A stretch of 64,000 nucleotides of DNA, taken from positions 1 to 64,000 of the forward strand of contig NZ_JFCB01000030.1 of NCBI RefSeq assembly GCF_000725125.1. Reading direction: 5' to 3'. Under the pieces are notes generated by a model. The model had not been told where the DNA came from. It searched no databases and saw only the letters and a program-made list of their open reading frames with translations. Every line of letters begins with the position of its first letter. The first letter of the stretch is position 1. Both the position numbers and the translations under genes were made by a program. This document shows, in pieces, positions 1 to 7,426 of the stretch. This stretch comes from Streptomyces toyocaensis. GTDB lineage: Bacteria > Actinomycetota > Actinomycetes > Streptomycetales > Streptomycetaceae.

Positions 1-239
1 CGCGGACCGTACGACCCCGCCCCCCGCCGCGCGTGCCGCCTGCGGAGGCAGCGGCGGCCGGGGCGACCGGGACGGCCTGGGCTGCGCGGGCGGCCCGGGT
101 GCCGGGTCACGTCGCGGTCCGTACTGCGCGGGTCGCGTCCTGTGTTGCTCCACTGGACCAACTTAGGTCGTTTTATGTGTCGAACAGTCCGTCAGACACG
201 CCGGGAACCCGAGCGCGGCCAGGCGTTCGAGACGACGGC

Positions 240-334
240 CGGGCGGGCACGGGCACGCCGTAGACTGGTGGATCGGCCCACGCTGCCCAGCCGGCCGGTC
301 CTCGCCCCCATCCTCACGTACGGGAAGTCGCAAC
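240..334 (+). promoter_or_regulatory. Putative promoter and leader of ychF
   Basis: A TAGACT hexamer at 261-266 fits a Streptomyces housekeeping -10 element and lies 69 bases before the ychF start. No convincing TTGAC-type -35 is present at the right distance, as is common in this genus. Bases 1-260 hold no gene I can support. They include a short AT-richer patch near 160-200 with imperfect inverted sequence (GTGTCG ... GACAC). The leader ends in GGGAAG before the GTG start. Confidence 0.35.
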
Positions 335-1423
<1,089 letters not shown>

Positions 1424-1434
1424 TACGTTCGGCG

Positions 1435-1476
1435 AAAGGCCGTCTGACCTGCGGCGGAGCGGGTTGGGCGGCCTTT
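1435..1476 (+). terminator. Putative terminator after ychF
   Basis: An 8-bp perfect inverted repeat, AAAGGCCG (1435-1442) and CGGCCTTT (1469-1476), begins 12 bases after the ychF stop. The loop is long (26 nt) with weak internal ACC/GGT pairing. The right arm ends in TTT, which fits an intrinsic terminator, but the large loop lowers confidence. Confidence 0.4.
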
Positions 1477-1602
1477 GCGGTCCGCACAGAGTCCGCGGCG
1501 TGCTGACTTCGGTCAGCGCGCGGGGAAGCGGCTACGCCGCTTCGTCGACCTGCGGCTGGGCATCGGCGGACTGGTCCGCGTAATCCTTGTCGACGGCGGC
1601 CC

Positions 1603-1905
1603 CTCGCCGACCACATCGGCACCGAGCAGCAGCACCGAGACGCCCTCACCCGCTGGGACCCTGTGAAGTACAAGCGCGTCCACGCCCTCACCCACGCCGA
1701 CCTCGGCGACAGCCTCGCCGCCCAGGCCCGCGCCGACGAAGCCGTCGCCGCTTGGACCCAAGCCCTGGTCCTCATGGAAGGCATGACCTCCGACCGCACC
1801 CGCAAGGCGATCACCTCGATCCGCTCCACCCTGGCGGTTTACCAGCGCCGCCGCGTTCCTGGTGTCGCCGATCTGGCCCGCCGCGCCCGCGAAGCGCTCG
1901 CCTAA
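1603..1905 (+). pseudogene. C-terminal remnant of an XRE/TPR-type transcriptional regulator
   Basis: An open frame of about 100 codons ends at TAA 1905. It reads like the last TPR helices of the large Streptomyces helix-turn-helix/TPR regulators: a segment around HADLGDSLAAQARADEA followed by SDRTRKAITSIRSTL and a terminal RAREALA. The N-terminal DNA-binding domain and most of the TPR array are absent. Upstream in this frame the sequence stops resembling protein before about 1603. A GTG at 1663 could serve as an internal start but has no good ribosome site. I interpret it as a truncated relic of a regulator that in other streptomycetes is often followed by a NUDIX gene, whose relic lies immediately downstream here. 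Family assignment is from memory of the sequence type. Confidence 0.6.
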
Positions 1906-1937
1906 CATGCCCAACAACGAAGCCGGCGCTCGAATCC

Positions 1938-2092
1938 ATGACCCTGCTGGTCGCCGCCGTCATCGTCCACGACAAGGCCGCCAACCGCGTGGTCCTTCTC
2001 CAACGCAGCGAGTATGCGAAGTTCGCCGCAAGCACTCCCAGGTTCGCTGGGTCGACGCCAGCGCTATCCCTGAAGCCTTCGTCGACACCACA
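1938..2092 (+). pseudogene. NUDIX hydrolase with large internal deletion
   Basis: The ATG at 1938 opens a typical NUDIX N-terminus (MTLLVAAVIVHDKAANRVVL, then LQRSEYAKFA). At about 2027 the sequence jumps to another frame encoding RKHSQVRWVDASAIPEAFVD. That matches the normal C-terminal part of the same small hydrolase type. The middle, including the whole GX5EX7REUXEEXGU catalytic box, is missing (roughly 80 or more residues by family length), and the final residues are lost too. It can have no NUDIX activity. It follows the regulator relic by 32 bases, so both members of a former gene pair have decayed. Confidence 0.6.
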
Positions 2093-2163
2093 GACGTCTG
2101 GTGCGGCTGGCCTGCTGGTCGACGCCAGCCGGTGCTGTCAGTAGGGCGTGGCACAGTTCGGCC

Positions 2164-2520
2164 ATGAGTTACGACCTGGCGGTGTGGGAAGGCAGCAAGC
2201 CCGCTGACGATGTGATCGCGGGCGAGGTCCTCACGCAGATGTACGACCGCTACATCGACACGGAGGAAGAGTTTCCACCCTCCCCGCGTATCGCGGAGTA
2301 CGTTGCTGGGCTCTTGGCGCGGTGGGTGGATCTCATGGAGGACGAGGAGGACACCTCCCCTTGGTCGACGGGGCCGTTGATCGGCGAGGCGTCCGGGCCG
2401 TTGATCTACTTCCCGATGCGGTACAGCATGGCCGAGGAGGCTTCGGCCTACGCCGCCGATCTCGCGGCATCGATGGGGCTCGTTTGCTATGACCCGCAGG
2501 CTCGGCTGCTGCGGCCGTGA
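2164..2520 (+). CDS. Conserved hypothetical protein, small and acidic (possible immunity-type)
   Basis: A 118-residue soluble protein starts at ATG 2164 (MSYDLAVWEG). It is rich in Asp and Glu, has a central DSPW-like patch (EDTSPWSTGPLIGEASGPL) and ends CYDPQARLLRP. I recognise it as a recurrent but unnamed actinobacterial small-protein type, not an enzyme family. It has no signal peptide or membrane segment. Its third-position GC is visibly lower than that of ychF or rsb genes, which suggests more recent acquisition. It sits in a run of small single-domain genes (CbrC-like, DUF6000, HEAT, CPCC), so an immunity or antitoxin-like role is possible but purely contextual. Confidence 0.7.
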   Translation: MSYDLAVWEGSKPADDVIAGEVLTQMYDRYIDTEEEFPPSPRIAEYVAGLLARWVDLMEDEEDTSPWSTGPLIGEASGPLIYFPMRYSMAEEASAYAADLAASMGLVCYDPQARLLRP

Positions 2521-2586
2521 CCGTCTTCGGACCGAGGGCGGGTGCAGTCCGGCACGGCCTTCTTGTGCGCAGGTAGCGTGACCGGC

Positions 2587-3123
2587 ATGTCCGAGGAGTT
2601 GCCCGGTTTTCCCTACCACCCCGACCCCTTGGCGACCGGGGCGGTCGTTGAGTCCAGCACGACGTGCCTTTGCTGCGGGAGGGCGCGGGGGTTCATTTAC
2701 ACGGGCCCGGTGTACGCGGTCGAGGAACTTTCCAACCTGCTGTGCCCGTGGTGCATCGCGGATGGCAGCGCGGCTGCAAAGTACGACGCGCACTTCATCG
2801 GTGACCCGATCGGGGACGATGTCCCGCTTGAGGTCGTGATGTCCGTCGATGCGTGTACGCCGGGCTTCTCCTCCTGGCAGGACCCGCAGTGGTTCTTCCA
2901 CTGCGGTGATGGTGCGGCGTTCCTGAGGGCGGTTGGGATGGCCGAGCTGGCCATGTTCCCGGATGCCCTGCAGGCGCTGCGCAGCGAGGTTGCCGCGTGG
3001 GGGTGGTCCGCCGAGGCGATGGAGAGCTATCTGGGTGCTCTGGACAAGGACAGTCAGCCCACGGGCTACCTCTTCATGTGCCGCGCGTGCGGCCGATACA
3101 TGGCGTACGCGGACTTCACGTAG
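2587..3123 (+). CDS. CbrC/UPF0167 family protein
   Basis: This 178-residue protein starts at ATG 2587 (MSEELPGFPYHPDP); an upstream GTG at 2542 in the same frame lacks family support. The order of signatures matches the CbrC family: FPYHPDP at the N-terminus, a CLCC zinc-like knuckle near residues 28-31, an LCPWCIADG motif near 52-60, and a C-terminal CRAC pair. Escherichia coli CbrC contributes to colicin E2 tolerance, so an envelope-stress or toxin-tolerance role is possible, though the biochemical function is unknown. It is co-directional with the preceding small gene (66-base gap). Codon bias is weaker than in core genes. Confidence 0.8.
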   Translation: MSEELPGFPYHPDPLATGAVVESSTTCLCCGRARGFIYTGPVYAVEELSNLLCPWCIADGSAAAKYDAHFIGDPIGDDVPLEVVMSVDACTPGFSSWQDPQWFFHCGDGAAFLRAVGMAELAMFPDALQALRSEVAAWGWSAEAMESYLGALDKDSQPTGYLFMCRACGRYMAYADFT

Positions 3124-3140
3124 CCGCAGTCAGGCGGCTG

Positions 3141-3725
3141 TTACGGCCGGGTCCACCCGTTGGCGAACTCGCCGTGGAGGTCCGTCCAGCGGCGCTGTTC
3201 GGCGGGGGTGTGGTTGGGGTAGCCGAGGCGTCCCACGCCCTTGACCCACTCGTCCCAGAGGCCGTCGGGCTCCGTGAAGCGGTCGGCGTGGTGGGTTCCG
3301 AGGCGGGCGCCCAGGGCGGCGGGCTGATCGTAGTGGAGGTCGGTGCGGGGAAGGTAGCGGTCGAGGTAGGCGGTGAGGATCTCAGCGTCGGCGTGTGTGC
3401 CGAAGCGGGCCAAGGCGAAGCAGCAGGCGCTGCCGGAATAGCAGACCTCGCTGGCCAGGAGCAGGTCGCCGATGCGTGCTCGGAACCGTTCGCGGCGGTC
3501 GACGCCGATCAGCCGGCCGGCGGTGAGACGCGAGCGCCATGTGTACCCGAGGAGGGCTTCCAGTTCCTCGTCGTTGATCGCGGCGGCGTCAGCGATCAGG
3601 TGCCGGGTAAAGCGTGTGGTGTGCCACCACCGGGGGCCCAGGAACCGCCCGCCGTTCAGTACGAGGTAGCGCGGGAGACCGCCGTACAAGCTCGTCATAG
3701 CTCTCGACCACATGGCCGTAGCCAA
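3141..3725 (-). CDS. DUF6000-type protein, N-terminus uncertain
   Basis: The C-terminal 170 residues (VLNGGRFLGPR, LLGYTWRSRLTAGRLIGVDR, YLDRYLPRTD) look like the DUF6000 family of actinobacterial proteins of unknown function with a HEAT-like helical character. The longest frame must begin at TTG 3725 or ATG 3713/3698, none with a good ribosome site. An ATG at 3750, four bases after the HEAT gene's stop, opens a more natural N-terminus (MPSQHSEEVGYGHVVESYDE) in the neighbouring frame. The gene may therefore carry a frameshift near 3680-3690 and be inactive. It is the last gene of the CPCC-HEAT-DUF6000 series on this strand. Confidence 0.65.
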   Translation of the reverse strand: MATAMWSRAMTSLYGGLPRYLVLNGGRFLGPRWWHTTRFTRHLIADAAAINDEELEALLGYTWRSRLTAGRLIGVDRRERFRARIGDLLLASEVCYSGSACCFALARFGTHADAEILTAYLDRYLPRTDLHYDQPAALGARLGTHHADRFTEPDGLWDEWVKGVGRLGYPNHTPAEQRRWTDLHGEFANGWTRP

Positions 3726-3753
3726 CTTCCTCGGAGTGCTGGGATGGCATCGG

Positions 3754-4485
3754 TCACCTTTCCGGGTACAGGTCGGTACGGTCGATCCAGGTGAGGGTGA
3801 CGAAGATGTTGTCGTCGGTGGGGGCTTCGGAGGCTTCCAGAAGGGACCAGGTGCGGGACTCTTCGACCAGGTGTTCCCAGGGCGCGGTCCAGTCGAGTTC
3901 CCAGTCCAGGGCGGGGCCGGAGACGCCGTATGTGCCGCTGGCGTCCACTCGCCAGAACTGGGAGTAGAGGATCACCTGGGCGTGGTCGGCCAGGTCGCTG
4001 ATGATCTCGGTGAAGTGGGCTGAAGGCCAGCCGGGGGCGTTGTCCGCAGTGGTGGGTCGTAGGCGCGCGGTGAGCGGCGGGACGACGGGGGTGCGTGCGC
4101 CGAGTTCGGTCAGGGCCCAGCGGATGCCGTCGGGCTCGCTCCAGTCCGGTGGCGTGGCCCGTTCCAGGCAGGCGCGGTAGGCGCGGCGCAGGGGCTCGAC
4201 CGCGCCGTCGATCTCCAGGCTCGCCAGGGCCATCGCCGCCCATTCCCGGACGGTGGGGTCGTCGCTGCCCAGGAGGGCGATCAGAGCGGGGCCGCAGCGC
4301 GGGTCCGCCACCTCTTCGAAGACCTCGATGGCGGTCAGCTGACCGAAGCCGCTGAGGGAGGTCAGACCGTTGATGATGGCGGGGACGGCGTCGGAGCCGA
4401 TGCCGATCAGTTCTGCGCGGGCGTCGTACGACGGGCCGGTCGAGTCGTCGAGCTGCTGGATGAGTCTCTCAATGTGAGTGGTCAT
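3754..4485 (-). CDS. HEAT-repeat protein
   Basis: This 243-residue soluble protein starts at ATG 4485. Residues 1-105 form two or three HEAT-like helical pairs: IERLIQQLDD, SDAVPAIINGL, ADPRCGPALIALLGSDDPTV and EWAAMALASL. The C-terminal half (about 120-243) is a separate, unrecognised acidic and Trp-rich domain (LDWELDWTAPWEHLVEESRTWS). The start codon overlaps the stop of the upstream CPCC gene as ATGA, so the two are probably translationally coupled. HEAT repeats normally mediate protein-protein contacts, and such proteins recur in bacterial immunity-gene clusters. No catalytic motif is visible. Confidence 0.8.
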   Translation of the reverse strand: MTTHIERLIQQLDDSTGPSYDARAELIGIGSDAVPAIINGLTSLSGFGQLTAIEVFEEVADPRCGPALIALLGSDDPTVREWAAMALASLEIDGAVEPLRRAYRACLERATPPDWSEPDGIRWALTELGARTPVVPPLTARLRPTTADNAPGWPSAHFTEIISDLADHAQVILYSQFWRVDASGTYGVSGPALDWELDWTAPWEHLVEESRTWSLLEASEAPTDDNIFVTLTWIDRTDLYPER

Positions 4486-4862
4486 GGGTGGTCCCGGCGC
4501 CAGAAGGTTGGGAGCCACCAGCAGAGCACCGAGTGGTCGTCCGGCCACGGGGCGCGGTCCTCGGCCGCCCAGTCCTCGAAGGAGTCGCGTGTCGGGTCGA
4601 TGGGGCGCCAGGCGGGGTCGAGCGGCTCGTCCTCGGCCGGCGGGCGGACGTACCGCCGACCGCGCTGGTCGCAGGCGCCGAAGTCCTGATAGTTCCGCTG
4701 GGCCTCGATCAGGGAGACCTTGTTCGCCCCGCCGCTCATGGTGGGCCAACGGAACTGGACCCCGTCGTCCTCCCAGAAGCAGACGGGGCAGATCTCGTAC
4801 GAGCCAGGCATCGCGTCCAGCACGCGGTGCCCGCAGCAGGGGCAGGGGTAGGAGTCGCTCAC
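4482..4862 (-). CDS. Cysteine-rich CPCC-domain protein
   Basis: This 126-residue protein starts at GTG 4862 with a good AAGGAG ribosome site eight bases upstream. It opens with SDSYPCPCCGHR and continues to YEICPVCFWEDDG, the CPCC plus CPVC/CFWEDD pattern of the cysteine-rich CPCC family (Pfam CPCC). The four cysteines are spaced to bind one zinc. The family has no established biochemical role but is common in small-gene clusters with HEAT, SMI1-type and other presumed immunity proteins. It is the first gene of the three-gene minus-strand operon, and its stop overlaps the HEAT start by 4 bases. An in-frame extension to 4976 lacks family-like residues. Confidence 0.85.
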   Translation of the reverse strand: MSDSYPCPCCGHRVLDAMPGSYEICPVCFWEDDGVQFRWPTMSGGANKVSLIEAQRNYQDFGACDQRGRRYVRPPAEDEPLDPAWRPIDPTRDSFEDWAAEDRAPWPDDHSVLCWWLPTFWRRDHP

Positions 4863-5058
4863 CTGCGCAGTCTCCTTGCGGGCCCCGCCGGTGTGCCAGG
4901 GATTTCGCAGCTTCGGAGCCCCCGGGCAGTCCGCAGCCAGTCCGCGGGACACCCGTAAACGGCCGTCGGGAGCCAACGCGTGTCAACCAGGAAATCCCAG
5001 GTCAGGGCCCTGGAGGGGGCTCCGCCGCAGGTCAGGATCAGCCTGCAGACATTCCGCT

Positions 5059-5148
5059 TCAACGACCGCCGACCCCTGTCGCCACCTTCTGCAGCTCCCG
5101 CTCCAGCGTCGCCAGCTCCTGCCCACGGCCCACGAAGTGCTGAACCCT
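5059..5148 (-). pseudogene. Inverted N-terminal fragment of an AAA-type ATPase
   Basis: Reading the minus strand from 5148, 29 codons up to TGA 5061-5059 give a segment containing HFVGRGQELATLERELQKV. This FVGR-x-EL-x-L-x-REL pattern is characteristic of the first helix of archaeal-type AAA ATPases that carry a C-terminal DUF234 domain. Codon third positions are GC-rich in this frame. No start codon or Walker A follows. The C-terminal half of such an ATPase lies directly adjacent on the opposite strand. I infer that one end of the same gene type was inverted and the P-loop part deleted. It could also derive from a second copy. Confidence 0.5.
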
Positions 5149-6009
5149 GCCGAGGTGGGGCGGATGCTGGGGCTGGAACCGGCGGAAGCCTTCGATGCCG
5201 CGCTGGTCACCGGCGGGCTGCCGCTGATCTGCGCGGAGTGGCCGCGGGGTGCAGGGCTGTGGGATTTCCTCGGCGAGGCGCTGAGCGACCCGGTCTCCGC
5301 CCTGCTGGTGTCTGCCGAGCGCTCACTGGCGGCCGAATTCCCCCCGCAGGCTCAGGCGCGTACGGTGCTGGCGGCCATCGGCAGTGGCGAGCGGACCTTC
5401 ACCAGCATCGCCCGTGCGGCTGGCGGAATCGGGGCAACGCCGCTGCAGCGAGCACTGGAGCTGCTCACGCGCAAGCGGATCGTCGCAGCCGACCTGCCCG
5501 TGTCGCCGCGTCCGTCGAAGGACCGTCGCTGCACGGTGACGGATCCCTACCTGCGGTTCTGGCTGCACCTGCTCGGTCCGTCCATGGGAGAGATCGAACG
5601 GGGGCGGGGCGATCTGACTTTGGCGCGCATCCGGGAGAACTGGACCAGCTGGCGTGGGCGGGCTGTCGAGCCCGTTGTCCGTGAGGCACTGGCACGGATA
5701 CTGCCCGACGACCGGCTGCCCGCGGCCCCCACCGTGGGCGGCTACTGGACCCGCACCAACGACGTCGAGATTGACATCGTAGGGGCGGACCGCGGCCCCA
5801 TCGCCAAGGAGCTGTTCTTCGTCGGCTCGATCAAGTGGCTGGAGCAGTCACCCTTCGACCGGCACGACCTGGCAGCTCTCCACCGCCACCGCGCCGCGCT
5901 CACCGGCGAACCCGTTCCCGTCGTGGCGGTCTCGCGCAGTGGTGTCGACTGTCCGGGACTCGATGCCGCCTACGGCCCCGACGATCTGCTGACCGCCTGG
6001 CCGCTGTGA
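5137..6009 (+). pseudogene. Headless ATP-binding protein, DUF234 C-terminal half
   Basis: The frame up to TGA 6009 encodes the C-terminal half of an AAA ATPase with DUF234. It has a lid-type helical region (NPAEVGRMLGLEPAEAFDA), a winged-helix part (ARAAGGIGATPLQRALELL, RRCTVTDPYLRFWLHLL), and a nuclease-like DUF234 segment (NDVEIDIVG ... FVGSIKWLE). The Walker A and B motifs, which should occupy about 150-200 residues upstream, are absent. The frame stays open upstream to 4876 but its translation is low complexity and unrelated. Possible internal starts are GTG 5137 and ATG 5164, without good ribosome sites. Without the P-loop it cannot be a working ATPase. A shredded second copy lies at 6363-6539. 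Confidence 0.65.
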
Positions 6010-6166
6010 GTGGCGAATGGCGGGCCGGGTGCGGGAATCGGTGAGCGCGGTCAGGCCGCAGACGTTGCGGAGAGCCCCCAGACCTCCGCCCGTGAGCGGG
6101 CCCTTCCGCTCCTGCCGTCGGGCACAGGGCTCCCTCGTGCCCCTCGCCATGCCCTCACCGAACGCG

Positions 6167-6200
6167 AGTTCACCCTCCCCCTAGGTCAGGCTTGAGGCTG
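6167..6200 (+). promoter_or_regulatory. Possible MerR-type operator/promoter
   Basis: The interval before the MerR stub contains TTCACCCTCCCCCTAGGTCA followed by GGCTTGAG. This resembles the acc-ct-cc ... gg-tgag dyads that TipA/MerR proteins bind between widely spaced -35 and -10 elements. It is probably the remnant of the autoregulatory promoter of the truncated gene at 6224. It rests on pattern resemblance only. Confidence 0.3.
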
Positions 6201-6223
6201 TGTGCCGGCGAAAGGACGGGCGG

Positions 6224-6310
6224 ATGAGCTACTCCGTGGGGCAGGTCGCGGCCATGGCCGGCGTGACGGTGCGGACGCTGCATCACTACCGGCGACTGAC
6301 CGGGGGATGA
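6224..6310 (+). pseudogene. N-terminal stub of a MerR/TipA-type regulator
   Basis: The ATG at 6224 opens 28 codons beginning MSYSVGQVAAMAGVTVRTLH and ending HYRRLTGG before TGA 6308-6310. This is the winged helix-turn-helix start of MerR-family proteins of the TipA class, where HHYDEIGLL would normally follow. The sequence diverges right after HHY, and the remaining DNA-binding wing, dimerisation helix and effector domain are gone. The next DNA is a fragment of the DUF234 ATPase, so the MerR gene was cut by the same rearrangement. A short product could still be made but would not bind DNA as a normal MerR dimer. Confidence 0.7.
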
Positions 6311-6362
6311 CGCCCCGGCCTCCCGCACCCGACGGCGCCGCCTGCCTCGCCGGCGGCGGCGT

Positions 6363-6539
6363 GAATCCCCCCCCGCAGGCTCAGGCGCGCACGGTGCCGG
6401 TGGCCGCCGGCTTCGACCGGTACGGCTTGGCAGCTCTCCACCGCCACCACCCCGCCCTCACCGACGAGCCCGTTTCCGTCGTGGCGGCCCGGCAGAGGAG
6501 CCGACCGTCCGGGGCTCGATGCCGCCCACGGCCCCGACG
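6363..6539 (+). pseudogene. Second, shredded copy of the DUF234 ATPase gene
   Basis: Two nucleotide blocks repeat the headless ATPase gene. Bases 6363-6402 match about 5337-5375 (shared CAGGCTCAGGCGCG core), and 6411-6539 match 5853-5983 (starting CTTCGACCGG and including GGCAGCTCTCCACCGCCACC). About 477 bases between the blocks are missing from the second copy, and small indels break the frame. It is therefore a tandem duplicate that has decayed, not an independent gene. The MerR stub lies between the two copies. Confidence 0.7.
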
Positions 6540-6748
6540 TGCCGGCCGGGCAGGCTTCCGGTCGTCGTCCGGCCGGGTTCGGAATCGCCCGTGTGCATCG
6601 GGGGTATCCGGAGCGGGTAGGCTCCTGGGCAGGCGTTGATTGCCGGAGGACAACTATGGTCCTGGGGCAACCGAACAGCCGAGTCGTACCGGACGGGGAA
6701 GGTTGTGGAATGTTCCGGCGGGGCGGAAGTCCCTCCGCGCACCGGCCA

Positions 6749-6768
6749 CCGATGCCCCGCGGCATCGG
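6749..6768 (-). terminator. Hairpin terminator of the first marR gene
   Basis: CCGATGCC (6749-6756), CCGC loop and GGCATCGG (6761-6768) form a perfect 8-bp hairpin. It begins 26 bases beyond the stop of the minus-strand MarR gene (6794). No T-run follows, as is usual in Streptomyces. Bases 6540-6748 otherwise hold nothing I can assign apart from a tiny frame with a good ribosome site at 6656. Confidence 0.45.
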
Positions 6769-6793
6769 GGAGCCCGGTGGTGCGGCCTCGAGT

Positions 6794-7279
6794 TCAGGCG
6801 GTCCGGTCGTCCGACCGCATGCCGTCGTCGTGCATCTGCAGCGCCGCCGCGTCGCAGAACGCCTCCAGTCCCTCCAGCAGCGCGGCCCGCTTCCCCGCCG
6901 GCATGAGCGTCAGCACCGACTGCAGCTCCTGCTCCCGGCGGGCGCGCAGGTCGTCGAGGAACGCGCGGCCCCGCCTACTGAGGTGCAGCCGGATCTCTCT
7001 GCGGTCGGTCCGGCCGACCACGCGCTCGACGAGGCCGGCGGCGACCAGCCGGTCGCAGAGCCGGCTGGTGGACGGGGGGGTTGAGGCGAGGGCGGCGCTG
7101 AGCGTGCGCAGATTGATACCGTCCTGGTGCTCCAGGGTGAGCAGCACACGCATCTGCGACGCGGACGCGGGGGCGGTCGAGGCGCGGCCCCACAGGACTT
7201 CCAGCAACTCTCCCGCCGTCGCGGTCACACGGGCGACCTCGACGGGCTCCGGGCGGGGGCGGAAAGCAGCCACTGTCAC
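6794..7279 (-). CDS. MarR-family transcriptional regulator (copy A)
   Basis: This 161-residue protein starts at GTG 7279. A winged helix-turn-helix lies at about residues 35-110: SASQMRVLLTLEHQDGINLR, TPPSTSRLCDRLVAAGLVER, then the basic wing RTDRREIRLHLSRRG. C-terminal helices provide dimerisation. It is divergent from the PP2C protein at 7427 across 147 bases, the classic layout for a repressor of its neighbour. It is paralogous to the MarR at 13828-14325, which sits at the other end of the stressosome locus with the same kind of PP2C neighbour. The ligand is unknown. The shared intergenic region has a loose AACAAC ... GTTATT pair near the PP2C start. Confidence 0.88.
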   Translation of the reverse strand: MTVAAFRPRPEPVEVARVTATAGELLEVLWGRASTAPASASQMRVLLTLEHQDGINLRTLSAALASTPPSTSRLCDRLVAAGLVERVVGRTDRREIRLHLSRRGRAFLDDLRARREQELQSVLTLMPAGKRAALLEGLEAFCDAAALQMHDDGMRSDDRTA

Positions 7280-7426
7280 ACTCTCGCAGGCACTGGGACA
7301 GCGGCCAGCGTACTAGCCATTCGCAGCGGCTACACATGGGTCCGGCGCCGCGCCGCGGCCGGTGAGCGGCACCGCCGCTCGGACGGAACCACAACAACTC
7401 TTCGAAGGATTGGTGTTATTGCCATC

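Noticed and set aside
3754..4986. A 410-residue minus-strand frame spanning the HEAT gene and upstream DNA
   Set aside because: Only residues after ATG 4485 look like protein; the upstream part is out of frame with the CPCC gene, which has a good ribosome site.
1444..5035. 17-bp exact inverted repeat (CTGACCTGCGGCGGAGC at 1444-1460 and reversed at 5019-5035) bracketing the accessory island
   Set aside because: In a 64-kb window at this GC a few exact 17-mers are expected by chance, and no direct repeat, tRNA or integrase is present.
6656..6780. Small frame MVLGQPNSRVVPDG with a strong GGAGGA ribosome site
   Set aside because: It runs into sequence antisense to the MarR gene, has no known homologue type and no GC3 pattern of a gene beyond about 35 codons.
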